This document shows positions 35,962-45,224 of a DNA stretch of 57,986 bases, piece by piece; within the stretch, counting starts at the first letter, position 1, and the number at the start of each line of letters is the position of its first letter. Source of the stretch: an uncultured Bacilli bacterium (GTDB lineage Bacteria > Bacillota_I > Bacilli_A > RF39 > UBA660). The notes under the pieces are model-generated. The model was not told the origin of the DNA. It was given only the letters and a program-made list of their open reading frames with translations, and ran no database searches. The position numbers were made by a program, and so were the translations under genes. Where the stretch lies: contig CANROU010000006.1 of the NCBI GenBank assembly GCA_947632325.1, forward strand, positions 1 to 57,986. The letters run 5' to 3'.

Positions 35962-36966
35962 ATGAGAAAAAGATTTATAGCTAAAAGACGAAAAAATCAT
36001 AAAAAATTTAAATTATTTATCTATAGTTTAGTATGTATTTTCGGTGTTTATTTATTAATTAATTTTTATCCTAACATTAATATTCCTCTTACCAATCAAG
36101 AATTTATAAAAAATATATTACATATTACTAATCATCATATGCTCTATTCATATGATAAAAATAATGTTTTAACTAAAGTTATGCAATTTTTTTCTAATGT
36201 TAATTTAGATAATCCTGTAACGATATTAGATACTACTTATAATGGCTTAACGGAATTCAATTTAGACTTAGATAGTAATGAAAATATTGAACAGTTAAAA
36301 AAGAGTAGTACTTATATTGAAGATCCAGATCCTAAAAACAATAATAGTAATAATCCGGAAGTATATATTTATAGTACACATCAACTTGAAAATTATAAAC
36401 CTAGTAATGTAGCTGAATATAACGTGGGACCTAATGTTATGCTGGGTAGTTATATATTAAGAGAAAAATTAAATAATTTACAAATACCTAGCATGGTTGA
36501 AACGGGTAATGTTATGGATATATTAGATATGAACAACTGGAATTATAGCGCTAGTTATCAAGTTAGCAGGATGTTTATGGAAGATGCCAAGGAAAAGAAT
36601 CCGTCTTTAAAATATTTTGTTGACTTTCATCGTGATTCTGTATCTTTAGAACATACTTTACTTACTAAAGATGATAAGAATTATGCTCGTATTTTATTTA
36701 TAGTTGGTTTAGAAAATCCGCAATATGAGGAAAATTTGCACTTGACGGAAATTATTAATAGTAAATTAGAAGAAGCTATTCCAGGGATATCTAGAGGCAT
36801 TTATAAAAAAGAGGGTCCAGGGGTTAATGGTGTTTATAATCAGGACTTTTCTAGTAATACTATTTTAATTGAAGTAGGTGGCGTGGATAACAGTATTGAA
36901 GAAGTATATAATTCTATAGAATGCTTTGCTAAAGTTTTTGCTAGTTATATTAAGGAGGCATCATGA
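35962..36966 (+). CDS. spoIIP: Stage II sporulation protein P
   Basis: The 334-residue N-acetylmuramoyl-L-alanine amidase/endopeptidase of engulfment works with SpoIID and SpoIIM to digest septal peptidoglycan. One N-terminal membrane anchor (about 18-36) is followed by a low-complexity linker. The catalytic domain (about 130-330) has IYSTHQLENY (metal-binding His and Glu), NYSASY, VDFHRDSV and ILIEVGG. These match SpoIIP. It is slightly shorter than the 400-residue Bacillus form. It sits between gpr and the yqxA-like gene in conserved order. Confidence 0.92.
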   Translation: MRKRFIAKRRKNHKKFKLFIYSLVCIFGVYLLINFYPNINIPLTNQEFIKNILHITNHHMLYSYDKNNVLTKVMQFFSNVNLDNPVTILDTTYNGLTEFNLDLDSNENIEQLKKSSTYIEDPDPKNNNSNNPEVYIYSTHQLENYKPSNVAEYNVGPNVMLGSYILREKLNNLQIPSMVETGNVMDILDMNNWNYSASYQVSRMFMEDAKEKNPSLKYFVDFHRDSVSLEHTLLTKDDKNYARILFIVGLENPQYEENLHLTEIINSKLEEAIPGISRGIYKKEGPGVNGVYNQDFSSNTILIEVGGVDNSIEEVYNSIECFAKVFASYIKEAS

Positions 36967-37289
36967 AAGGAAAAAACATTGCGCGTATTGTTATAGGTAC
37001 CTTATTTGTTTTGTTTCTGGCCTTGTATTTTACTCAAACAACCGGTTATTATGAATATGAACAGAAAAAACTTACGACCATGACCGAAGAACAAGTTAAA
37101 AAATTTGAAGAGGATGTTAACGCAGGTAAAAATATTGATTTAAAAGATTATCTTACGGAGAACAAAAAAGATTATCATAATAAGATTTCTAATGTTAGTC
37201 TTACTATGTCTCAAAAAATAGAGGATTATATAGCCAAGGGGATCGAGAAGATATTTAGTGGGGTAGAAAAAGTGGTAACTGATTCATAA
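36963..37289 (+). CDS. Small membrane protein in the yqxA position
   Basis: The 108-residue protein has one N-terminal membrane segment (about 7-26) and a charged extracytoplasmic or cytoplasmic helix-rich region. It overlaps the spoIIP stop by four bases (ATGA) and lies between spoIIP and lepA, the slot of yqxA in Bacillus. The sequence similarity to YqxA (DUF3679) that I can judge by eye is weak, so the link is by position. A role in spore formation is inferred from the operon. Confidence 0.6.
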   Translation: MKGKNIARIVIGTLFVLFLALYFTQTTGYYEYEQKKLTTMTEEQVKKFEEDVNAGKNIDLKDYLTENKKDYHNKISNVSLTMSQKIEDYIAKGIEKIFSGVEKVVTDS

Positions 37290-37357
37290 AAATATAAATG
37301 GTAATGAAATAATTATACAAATAAGAGTATTTATATCGTCTTTTATTAATCAAGGTG

Positions 37358-37379
37358 CTAGGAGAAATCCTAGTTTTTT
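37358..37379 (+). terminator. Terminator of the gpr operon
   Basis: The stem CTAGGA/TCCTAG has a GAAA loop and six T. The lepA extended -10 begins at the end of the T run. Confidence 0.8.
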
Positions 37380-37387
37380 GATATAAT
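37379..37387 (+). promoter_or_regulatory. Extended -10 promoter of lepA
   Basis: TGATATAAT is an extended -10 sitting at the end of the terminator T run. There is no good -35. It separates housekeeping lepA from the spore operon. Confidence 0.55.
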
Positions 37388-37403
37388 ATCAATAGGTGAG
37401 ATT

Positions 37404-39212
37404 ATGGTGCAGAAAAACATTCGTAATTTTTGTATTATTGCGCATATTGATCATGGAAAAAGTACTTTGGCTGATCGTATTTTAGAATTAACAGGCGCTC
37501 TAGAAAAAAGGGAAATGAAAGAACAAATATTAGATAATATGGATTTAGAAAGAGAAAGAGGTATTACCATTAAACTAAATGCTGTTCAACTAACTTACAA
37601 CTTTGCTAAAGAAGATTATTATCTTAATTTAATTGATACCCCAGGTCATGTTGATTTTTCTTATGAAGTATCGCGCAGTTTAGCGGCATGTGAAGGTGCC
37701 ATTTTAGTAGTGGATGCTGCACAAGGTATTGAAGCTCAAACATTAGCTAATCTTTATTTGGCTATGGAACATGATTTAACAATTATTCCTGTTATTAATA
37801 AAATAGATTTGCCTAATGCCGATATAGATAAAGTCAAAGGGGAATTAATAAATACTTTAGGTTTTAAGGAAGATGAAATCATATTAACTAGTGCTAAAAC
37901 AGGAGAAGGAATCCAAGAATTGATCGAACAGGTTATTAAGGTAATACCATCACCAAATGGTAAGTGTGAAGAACCATTACAGGCCTTGATTTTTGATAGC
38001 GTCTTTGATCCTTATCGTGGTGTTATTATTTCTATTTGTGTTAAAAATGGCATCGTTAAAATAAAAGATGAAATATTTATGATGCAAACAGGGGCTACTT
38101 ATGAAGTAGTAGCTTTATATATCAACAATCCTAAAGAACAACCTGTTACCGAATTAAAAGCTGGGGAGGTAGGATATTTATTTGCTAGTATCAAAAGTAT
38201 TGCTGATGTTAAAGTGGGAGATACTATTACTTTAAAAAATCGAAAAGCCCTACAACCATTACCTGGATATAAACCCATGAAATCTATGGTCTATTGCGGT
38301 TTATATCCAATAGAATCTAGTAAATATGAAGAATTAAAAGAAGCTTTAGAAAAATTAAAATTAAATGATGCATCTTTAATATTTGAGCCTGAGACCTCAA
38401 CCGCACTTGGTTTTGGTTTTCGTACCGGTTTTTTAGGATTATTACATATGGATATTATTAAAGAGAGAATTGAACGAGAATTTAAGATTGATTTGATTGC
38501 TACTAATCCATCGGTATCTTATGAAGTGGAACTTACGGATAATTCTATTATATATATTGATGCTCCAAATAAAATGCCTGATCGAACGAAGATTAAAGAG
38601 ATTAGAGAGCCCTTCGTTAAAATAAGTATATATACTCCTTCTAGTTATATTGGTTCTATTATGGAACTTTGTCAAAATAAAAGGGGTACTTACTTAAATA
38701 TGAATTACATAGATACTAATCGAGTGATGATTTATTATGAATTACCATTAGCGGAGATTGTTTATGATTTCTTTGATAAATTAAAATCTTCTACTAAGGG
38801 TTATGCGTCGTTTGATTATGAATTTATTGGTAATCAAAAAAGTGATTTAGTTAAAATGGATGTTTTACTTAACAAAGAGGTAATTGATGCCTTTAGTATG
38901 ATTGTTCATAAGGATTTTGCTTATAATAGAGGTAAAGCTCTAGTGGAAAAATTACGTCAATTAATTCCTAGACAATTATTTGAAATTCCTATTCAATGTT
39001 GTATTGGATCTAAGGTTATTGCGCGAACAGATATTAAAGCTCTACGTAAAAATGTTTTGGCCAAATGTTATGGTGGAGATGTAACTCGTAAGAAAAAATT
39101 ACTAGAAAAGCAAAAAGAAGGTAAGAAAAAAATGAAGCGTATTGGTAATGTTGAGATACCACAGGAGGCCTTTTTAGCTATTTTAAAAGAGGATGATACG
39201 TCAAATGATTAA
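37404..39212 (+). CDS. lepA: Elongation factor 4 (LepA)
   Basis: The 602-residue translational GTPase is thought to aid ribosome assembly or back-translocation. It has the P-loop AHIDHGKST (about 13-21), [12 protein letters not shown] and NKIDLP. The LepA-specific C-terminal domain is present ([45 protein letters not shown]). It is full length. hemW starts before its stop, as in the Bacillus lepA-hemW pair. Confidence 0.97.
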   Translation: MVQKNIRNFCIIAHIDHGKSTLADRILELTGALEKREMKEQILDNMDLERERGITIKLNAVQLTYNFAKEDYYLNLIDTPGHVDFSYEVSRSLAACEGAILVVDAAQGIEAQTLANLYLAMEHDLTIIPVINKIDLPNADIDKVKGELINTLGFKEDEIILTSAKTGEGIQELIEQVIKVIPSPNGKCEEPLQALIFDSVFDPYRGVIISICVKNGIVKIKDEIFMMQTGATYEVVALYINNPKEQPVTELKAGEVGYLFASIKSIADVKVGDTITLKNRKALQPLPGYKPMKSMVYCGLYPIESSKYEELKEALEKLKLNDASLIFEPETSTALGFGFRTGFLGLLHMDIIKERIEREFKIDLIATNPSVSYEVELTDNSIIYIDAPNKMPDRTKIKEIREPFVKISIYTPSSYIGSIMELCQNKRGTYLNMNYIDTNRVMIYYELPLAEIVYDFFDKLKSSTKGYASFDYEFIGNQKSDLVKMDVLLNKEVIDAFSMIVHKDFAYNRGKALVEKLRQLIPRQLFEIPIQCCIGSKVIARTDIKALRKNVLAKCYGGDVTRKKKLLEKQKEGKKKMKRIGNVEIPQEAFLAILKEDDTSND

Positions 39213-40311
39213 GAGTGCTTATATACATATTCCTTTTTGTCAAAATATTTGTTCTTATTGTGATTTTTGTAAAGTATTTTATCAAGAAGATATAGTAGAT
39301 AAATATTTAACAAGTTTAGAAAAAGAGATTAAAACTTTTTATAATGATGACGTGTTAGATACTATTTATATTGGTGGAGGAACACCTAGTGTTTTAAATA
39401 TTAAACAATTAAAACGCTTGTTAGATATGTTAGATATATTAAAAAAAAGTAATAATTGTGAATATACGATGGAGTGTAATTTCGAATCTATTGATTCCTT
39501 AAAACTAGATTTAATGATTAAACATGGTATTAATCGTGTAAGTTTTGGAATGCAAACGATAAATGAACGTTTACTATCTAGGTTAAACAGACATCATAAT
39601 AAACAACAAATAATTAATATAATTAATTTAACTAAGAATAAGGGCATTAATAACATTAATATTGATTTATTATATGCCCTACCTAATGAGGTTATCAATG
39701 ATTTAAAAGAAGATTTGTCTTTTCTTATGTCGCTTGATATCCCTCATGTTTCTACATATTCTTTAATGATAGAACCACATACTCTTTTTTATATTAATAA
39801 TGTTAAATCACAAGATGAAGATAGTGATGTGGCTATGTATAAATTAATTCAAAGATATTTAAAAGAAAAAGATTATCAGCAATATGAAATTAGTAATTTT
39901 GCTAAAAAAGGTTATCAATGTTTACATAATTTAACTTATTGGGATAATAACGAATATTATGGTTTTGGATTAGGAGCATGTGGATATATAAATAACTATC
40001 GTTATAATAATACTAGGGGACTAAACAAATATCTAAAAGGATGTTATCGCTATGAGATAGAAAAATTGACCATTGATGATAAAATGAGTTATGAAACAAT
40101 TTTGGGACTACGAAAAAGACAAGGTATCGATAAACAGGCTTTCTTTAATAAATATAAGAAGAATATTGACAATGTATTTGATTATCAACATGAAAAAAAA
40201 TTAGGATTATTGAAAGAAAATAATGAATATCTTTGGATTCCTGAAGATAAATTATATCTTTCAAATGAAGCTATGGTAGCATTTGTAGGAGGTAGTACTT
40301 ATGAAAAGTGA
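39205..40311 (+). CDS. hemW: Radical SAM heme chaperone HemW
   Basis: The 368-residue HemN-like protein has its radical-SAM cluster at Cys12/16/19 (CQNICSYC), followed by CDFCK, then [16 protein letters not shown] and the C-terminal HemN domain. HemW binds haem and passes it to membrane proteins; it lacks oxygen-independent coproporphyrinogen oxidase activity. The second ATG (39205) is preferred because it lies 12 bases after AGAGG, whereas the ATG at 39193 is too close. It overlaps lepA by eight bases and the next gene by 11. Confidence 0.9.
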   Translation: MIKSAYIHIPFCQNICSYCDFCKVFYQEDIVDKYLTSLEKEIKTFYNDDVLDTIYIGGGTPSVLNIKQLKRLLDMLDILKKSNNCEYTMECNFESIDSLKLDLMIKHGINRVSFGMQTINERLLSRLNRHHNKQQIINIINLTKNKGINNINIDLLYALPNEVINDLKEDLSFLMSLDIPHVSTYSLMIEPHTLFYINNVKSQDEDSDVAMYKLIQRYLKEKDYQQYEISNFAKKGYQCLHNLTYWDNNEYYGFGLGACGYINNYRYNNTRGLNKYLKGCYRYEIEKLTIDDKMSYETILGLRKRQGIDKQAFFNKYKKNIDNVFDYQHEKKLGLLKENNEYLWIPEDKLYLSNEAMVAFVGGSTYEK

Positions 40312-40879
40312 ACAATTTAAGGAAGAACTAAAATATTTAAAAAATGATAAAATAAGGGAAGATGCAATATATTTGATTAATGAATTACCAGATTATTTTT
40401 TTAAAATCCCAGCATCATCTACAGGAAAGTATCATCCACAATATTCATTGGGAGATGGTGGCCTATTACGACATAGTAAGGCAGCGGTTAGAATTGCTTA
40501 TGAACTGTTACAGGATCCGGTTATTGCTAAAAAATATACTGATATGGAACAGGATATTATGTTAGTTGCTCTTATGATTCATGATGGATTGAAATTGGGA
40601 CTAGAGAAATCTAAGTATACAAAAGTTGAGCATCCATTATTAATGGCAGATATGATAATGAATAATAAAAATAATTTGCATTTAACTGATGAAGAATTAA
40701 ATTTATTGGTATCTGTCATTAAATCACATATGGGACCATGGAATAAGGATTTTGATGGGAATGAGATATTACCTGTTCCAGCAACAAAATATGAGAATTT
40801 TGTTCATATGTGTGATTATTTGGCAAGTAGAAAATGTTTGCTCGTTCCTTTTGATGAAAAGAATAATATTGTTGTTTGA
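40301..40879 (+). CDS. HD domain phosphohydrolase
   Basis: The 192-residue metal-dependent HD-superfamily protein has His58 (LLRHSK), His94/Asp95 (MIHDGL), His111, His143 (KSHMGPW) and Asp172 (HMCDYLA). This is the ligand pattern of active HD hydrolases. The substrate is not known; related proteins act on nucleotides or RNA. It overlaps hemW by 11 bases. It lies directly before thyX, which fits nucleotide metabolism. It could also supply the hydrolase activity that RelA may have lost; that is speculation. Confidence 0.8.
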   Translation: MKSEQFKEELKYLKNDKIREDAIYLINELPDYFFKIPASSTGKYHPQYSLGDGGLLRHSKAAVRIAYELLQDPVIAKKYTDMEQDIMLVALMIHDGLKLGLEKSKYTKVEHPLLMADMIMNNKNNLHLTDEELNLLVSVIKSHMGPWNKDFDGNEILPVPATKYENFVHMCDYLASRKCLLVPFDEKNNIVV

Positions 40880-40919
40880 TAGAAATTAAACAGTTATTAT
40901 AAGTTGAGGTGATATAAAA

Positions 40920-41735
40920 ATGAAAATAGTAAAACCAAGTGTTAATTTAATTGCTTATACCCAATTAAATCCTTTAGAACAAAAAAGTGATTATTTAAAT
41001 CCGGAACAGATTGTAGCTGCAGCAGCTAAATTGTGTTATTCCAAGGTAGGAACACCAGAGATTTTAGATGATTTAACTAAAGAAAAAACGGTATCCTTTA
41101 TTAATAGGTTATTAACTTTAGGGCATGAAAGTCCCATGGAACATTTAAATTTTACCTTTGCTATTGAGGGTATTTCGCGCGCTTGCTCTCATCAATTAGT
41201 TCGCCATCGTCATGGTAGTTATTCTCAACAAAGTCAACGTTATGTTGAAGTTGATGATATGAATATAGTAGTACCTGAGGAAATAGTTAATAATGAACAA
41301 TCATTAAAAATATTTATGGATTCTGTTCAAAAGGATATTGTATCTTATAAAAAGGTTTGTGATTCGTTAGTTAATAAAATGATTGAAGAAAATCATATAA
41401 CTGATGAAAAAATTATTAAACAAATGCGTAAGAAAGTTTTAGAAGATGCCCGATTCTTGTTACCTAATGCATGTGAGACAAAAATTGTTGTTACTATGAA
41501 TGCTAGATGTTTGTTTAACTTCTTTAAAGAACGTTGTTGTAATCGTGCGCAATGGGAAATTCGTGAAGTAGCCAATCAAATGTTAGATTTAGTATTAGAA
41601 GTAGCCCCTAATGTTTTTAAATATGCTGGAGCGTCTTGTGTTTATGGTAGTTGTAAAGAGGGTAATATGAGTTGTGGCAAACCGTTAAAACCTCGTCCTA
41701 ATCAACCGGCAATTCAAAAAGTTAAAAAAAGATAA
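40920..41735 (+). CDS. thyX: FAD-dependent thymidylate synthase
   Basis: The 271-residue flavin-dependent enzyme makes dTMP from dUMP. The ThyX signature RHRX7S is residues 95-105 (RHRHGSYSQQS), followed by R107. ARFLLPNA (about 176) and NARCLFNFFKERCC are typical. The C-terminus ends in a Cys- and Lys-rich tail. It is followed 11 bases on by a thymidylate kinase gene, so dTMP and dTDP synthesis are coupled. ThyX is the alternative to ThyA; thyA is not in the window. Confidence 0.95.
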   Translation: MKIVKPSVNLIAYTQLNPLEQKSDYLNPEQIVAAAAKLCYSKVGTPEILDDLTKEKTVSFINRLLTLGHESPMEHLNFTFAIEGISRACSHQLVRHRHGSYSQQSQRYVEVDDMNIVVPEEIVNNEQSLKIFMDSVQKDIVSYKKVCDSLVNKMIEENHITDEKIIKQMRKKVLEDARFLLPNACETKIVVTMNARCLFNFFKERCCNRAQWEIREVANQMLDLVLEVAPNVFKYAGASCVYGSCKEGNMSCGKPLKPRPNQPAIQKVKKR

Positions 41736-41746
41736 GGTGATTGTAA

Positions 41747-42424
41747 TTGAAAGGTAAAATAGTTGTTATTGAGGGAACTGATTGTTCTGGCAAAGAAACT
41801 CAAGGCAAATTATTAGCAAGTAGATTAAATAGTAAAGGTAAAAAGGCTCTTTATTTATCTTTTCCCATGTATGATAGTCCCACTGGTAAAATTATTGGGG
41901 GACCTTATTTAGGTAAACCGGAGATTATGAGCAGTTGGTTTACCGAGGGTGCAGTAAATTTAAATCCTAAAATCGCGTGTCTATACTATGCAGCTGATCG
42001 TAAATATCATATTGATATGATTAAAGAATATTTACAATCGGGGTATTATGTTATAATAGATCGTTATACTAGTAGTAATATGGCTCATCAGGGTAGTAAA
42101 ATAAAAGACAATGAAAAACGTTTTTTGATGTATCAATGGATAGATAAATTGGAATATTGGTTATTAGAATTACCTAAACCTGATATCACTATTTTTTTGC
42201 ATGTACCGTATAATTATGCTCAATCTTTAATGACGAATAGAAAAAATTTAGATGAACATGAAAAAGATAAGGAATATTTAAAAAACGCTGAAGAAGCGTA
42301 TATAGAATTATCGCAATTATATAATTGGTTTACTATTGAATGTATAAAAAATGATAATATGAGAACAATAGATGATATTAACAACGAAATATTGAATATT
42401 ATAGAAAAAGAAGAAACTAAATAA
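41747..42424 (+). CDS. tmk: Thymidylate kinase
   Basis: The 225-residue dTMP kinase has the P-loop EGTDCSGKETQ (9-19), DRYTSSNMAHQG (nucleoside binding) and a LID region with basic and acidic residues (about 165-185). It uses a TTG start, chosen because AAGGTGA lies eight bases upstream and the protein then begins KGKIVVIEGTD. It follows thyX. The 3' end overlaps the convergent pilB-like gene by eight bases. Confidence 0.9.
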   Translation: MKGKIVVIEGTDCSGKETQGKLLASRLNSKGKKALYLSFPMYDSPTGKIIGGPYLGKPEIMSSWFTEGAVNLNPKIACLYYAADRKYHIDMIKEYLQSGYYVIIDRYTSSNMAHQGSKIKDNEKRFLMYQWIDKLEYWLLELPKPDITIFLHVPYNYAQSLMTNRKNLDEHEKDKEYLKNAEEAYIELSQLYNWFTIECIKNDNMRTIDDINNEILNIIEKEETK

Positions 42425-42440
42425 GGTCAGTTTCTTCTTT
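42407..42440. terminator. Bidirectional terminator inside overlapping gene ends
   Basis: The 12-base perfect stem AAAGAAGAAACT/AGTTTCTTCTTT has a 10-base loop. It lies in the last codons of both tmk and the convergent pilB-like gene. Confidence 0.7.
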
Positions 42441-44036
42441 ATTTGGATCATCAATTTGTAATAGTTCTTCTTCTAGCGGTGCACTTTTATCAGTTTTAGT
42501 AGAATCCTCTTTAACAGGTGGTAAAGTTAATAAATCCATTATTTCTTCATTGTCTATTTTTTTATTATCTATTTCTTCAGGTGATGTTTTTGTTTCTTTC
42601 TTTTCATCTTTATCATTGGCTGTTATATTTGGTTTATCATCGGTTTTGATAATTGGTTTAGGAATAATAATATCAGTTGAAGTATCAGTATTCTTTTTTT
42701 CTTCCTCATCCGTTTTAATATCTTCTTTATTATTTTTTTTGTTATTAGGAACATTTTCTTTTTCTGTGATAGTATTTTCTTTAGATGTAGAAGGAGCTTT
42801 ATTTTCTTCAACATTATTGTGTTTTGCTCCATAATATTCATCTAAATTATCATCAATTTCTATAGCTTTATAAATTTCTTCAAAACTAGTAATACCATCT
42901 AAACACTTATTTAGACCATCTTCTAATAAAGTAGTAACATCGCTTTGATAAACTAATTTACGTAATTCTTCCTTAGATAAATCATTACGGTTTATGGCAT
43001 CTCTTATTTCATCATTAATAAGTAAAACTTCTTGTATAGCTATTCTACCATGATATCCTTCATGACAGTCAGGACAATGTTTAGGATTAACATCATAAAT
43101 TTCATTTATATCTTTATCCAAAACAGTTTTAAATACTTTTTTTTCATAGAGTGTAGTTGGTCTTAATACTTTACATTTAGGGCAAAGCACTCTTACTAAT
43201 TTTTGAGAGATTATACCAGTTAGGGCACTGGATAATAAGTATCTTTCTACATCCATATCCAATAAACGTTCAATAGTGCTCAACGAGTCATTAGTATGAA
43301 TAGTTGATAATACCAAGTGACCAGTTATGGATGCTCTAACGGCAATTTTAGCTGTTTCACTATCACGAATTTCACCAATTAATATAATATTAGGATCCTG
43401 TCTTAAAATGGCCCTTAAAACTCTAGCAAAATCTAAACCAATTTCACTATTTACTTGGACCTGATTTATACCTTTAATATCCATTTCAATAGGGTCTTCA
43501 ACGGTTATAATATTGGTTTCTTGTTTATTTAAAATTTGTAATATAGAATAAACTGTTGTACTTTTTCCTGTTCCCGTTGCACCAGTTACTAAAATAATAC
43601 CATTTGGGACATTAATCATCTTATTTAATTTAGTAATATTATCTTTGGAAAATCCTAAAGTTTCAATACCTTGTAAACTTCTAGAGTAATCTAAAATACG
43701 GATAACAACTTTTTCACCTAAATGAGTTGGTAAAGTAGCGACACGCATATCTAAATCTAAATCACCAAAACGACCTTTAACCGAACCATCTTGTGGTAAT
43801 CTATTTTCAGTTATGTTCATGTTAGCTAATAATTTAATACGTGTTATAAGATTTCTTTCATATTGTTTAGGAATTATAGTATAATCTTGCAAGTCACCAT
43901 CTACACGTATCCTAACTAACAAGCAATCAGGTCTTGGATCAAAATGAATATCACTAGCATTTTGTTTTGCCGAAAAAACAATAATTTGATTTACGGCATC
44001 TACAATTGGTAGTGTACTAAAATCAAATGTTACCAT
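42417..44036 (-). CDS. PilB/GspE/ComGA-type secretion ATPase with long acidic tail
   Basis: The 539-residue type IV pilus or type II secretion ATPase drives pilus polymerisation. It has the N2-type domain (about 1-125), Walker A GATGTGKST (152-160), Asp box, Walker B ILIGEIRDSE (about 218-227) and the His box TGHLVLSTIHTND. A zinc motif has Cys285/288 and Cys321/324. The N1 domain is missing, as in ComGA. Residues about 405-539 form a low-complexity Lys/Glu/Asp/Thr tail unusual for the family. The ATG at 44036 is used (AGGGG ribosome-binding site). It is divergent from two pseudopilins. Confidence 0.9.
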   Translation of the reverse strand: MVTFDFSTLPIVDAVNQIIVFSAKQNASDIHFDPRPDCLLVRIRVDGDLQDYTIIPKQYERNLITRIKLLANMNITENRLPQDGSVKGRFGDLDLDMRVATLPTHLGEKVVIRILDYSRSLQGIETLGFSKDNITKLNKMINVPNGIILVTGATGTGKSTTVYSILQILNKQETNIITVEDPIEMDIKGINQVQVNSEIGLDFARVLRAILRQDPNIILIGEIRDSETAKIAVRASITGHLVLSTIHTNDSLSTIERLLDMDVERYLLSSALTGIISQKLVRVLCPKCKVLRPTTLYEKKVFKTVLDKDINEIYDVNPKHCPDCHEGYHGRIAIQEVLLINDEIRDAINRNDLSKEELRKLVYQSDVTTLLEDGLNKCLDGITSFEEIYKAIEIDDNLDEYYGAKHNNVEENKAPSTSKENTITEKENVPNNKKNNKEDIKTDEEEKKNTDTSTDIIIPKPIIKTDDKPNITANDKDEKKETKTSPEEIDNKKIDNEEIMDLLTLPPVKEDSTKTDKSAPLEEELLQIDDPNKEETDLI

Positions 44037-44124
44037 ATTATTGCCCCTTTTTTTTCTCTCTAGTATTTTATCTAAAAATATTATATAATAAAAATATGAT
44101 AATAGCAAGAAAGAAAGTGAAGGT

Positions 44125-44658
44125 ATGGTAAAAAAAACTAATCGGGGTTTTGTCTTAATGGAAACTTTAATCGTATCTTGTTTTGTAATGGCTTTGTTTG
44201 GAATGCTATATACGACCGTTTTTCCTTTACTTGGGCGATATGAAGGTCGAAAACATTACGATGATTTGGATAGTAAGTATATAGCTAACTGGGTTAGAAA
44301 AATGATTTTAAATGATGGTAATTATGGCAAATTTAAAAATATATTAAATGATGGTAACGGTACTAGAATTGTGGATTTTACTAATTGTAGTGGTTATGTT
44401 AACAATACTCTTAGTTGTATAATGCTAAGGGATTTAGCAAACATTAAAAAAATGTATCTTACTACTTATTCTATTGCTGATAGAAAATATGCTTTAATTT
44501 CTCAATATGATGGTGATCGTAAAGATGATTTTACGCATTATATTGAGTATTTACCTAATTATAATACTACATCAGCAAAACAGGACTTTTATCGCTTGAT
44601 TGTGGTAGTGGAACATGATAATTATGATACTTATGCGACAATAGAGGTGATTTTCTAA
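44125..44658 (+). CDS. Pseudopilin-like protein
   Basis: The 177-residue protein has a prepilin-type N-terminus: basic MVKKTNRG, then FVLMETLIVSCFVMALFGML, with Glu at mature position 5. Cleavage would be after Gly8. The remaining 145 residues form an extracytoplasmic domain with Cys in TNCSGY and LSCIML. It is divergent from the ATPase and overlaps the next pseudopilin (TAATG). It resembles minor pseudopilins (ComGD/GspH to J type); the exact type cannot be fixed. Confidence 0.75.
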   Translation: MVKKTNRGFVLMETLIVSCFVMALFGMLYTTVFPLLGRYEGRKHYDDLDSKYIANWVRKMILNDGNYGKFKNILNDGNGTRIVDFTNCSGYVNNTLSCIMLRDLANIKKMYLTTYSIADRKYALISQYDGDRKDDFTHYIEYLPNYNTTSAKQDFYRLIVVVEHDNYDTYATIEVIF

Positions 44659-45224
44659 TGAATGAAAAAGGTTTTTCTATTATTGAATTGTTGATATGTT
44701 TTGTTTTAGTCAGCATCATTTCGGTATCAATGTTTCAAGTAGTATTAGAATATCAAGATCGTCAACAAGTGGAACAGACAAAAGCTAAGATATTGACTTA
44801 CAAAAACACACTAACTAAAAAAATAATGGATAAAGTTATTCATAAGGGTGTTTGGAGTGCTTCTACTAGTCCTTTAAATTCTAATATTATTATTTTATCT
44901 TTGTGTCAAAGCTTGGATTGTTATGAAAGTGATTACGTGGGTGAGACTGTAAAATTAGAAATAGATAAAAATAATGCTAATCCTAGTATTAAGTATTATG
45001 ATAGTGATTATCTTCCAGGTGTCAAACCAAATGAAGTTTATGAATTGCCTGATGGTTTTATTATAGGTGATGGTCCATATTTATCTTTTGATAATAGAGA
45101 TGAAAATAACAAACTATTACTTATAAATATTCCTATTGAGAATGAAAATTCGGATTTTAATAATGAAGATTATAGCATTAAAATTATTGCGCCATATGGT
45201 AATTGGACACATGTTTTAAGATAA
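44658..45224 (+). CDS. Prepilin-type protein, minor pseudopilin
   Basis: The 188-residue protein has a class III signal peptide (MNEKG, then FSIIELLICFVLVSIISVSMF) with Glu at mature position 5. Cleavage would be after Gly5. A soluble domain follows (DRQQVEQTKAK helix, then Cys pair SLCQSLDC). It starts at the previous stop and overlaps the convergent ylbJ by nine bases. No prepilin peptidase, inner membrane platform or retraction ATPase is in the window. Confidence 0.8.
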   Translation: MNEKGFSIIELLICFVLVSIISVSMFQVVLEYQDRQQVEQTKAKILTYKNTLTKKIMDKVIHKGVWSASTSPLNSNIIILSLCQSLDCYESDYVGETVKLEIDKNNANPSIKYYDSDYLPGVKPNEVYELPDGFIIGDGPYLSFDNRDENNKLLLINIPIENENSDFNNEDYSIKIIAPYGNWTHVLR

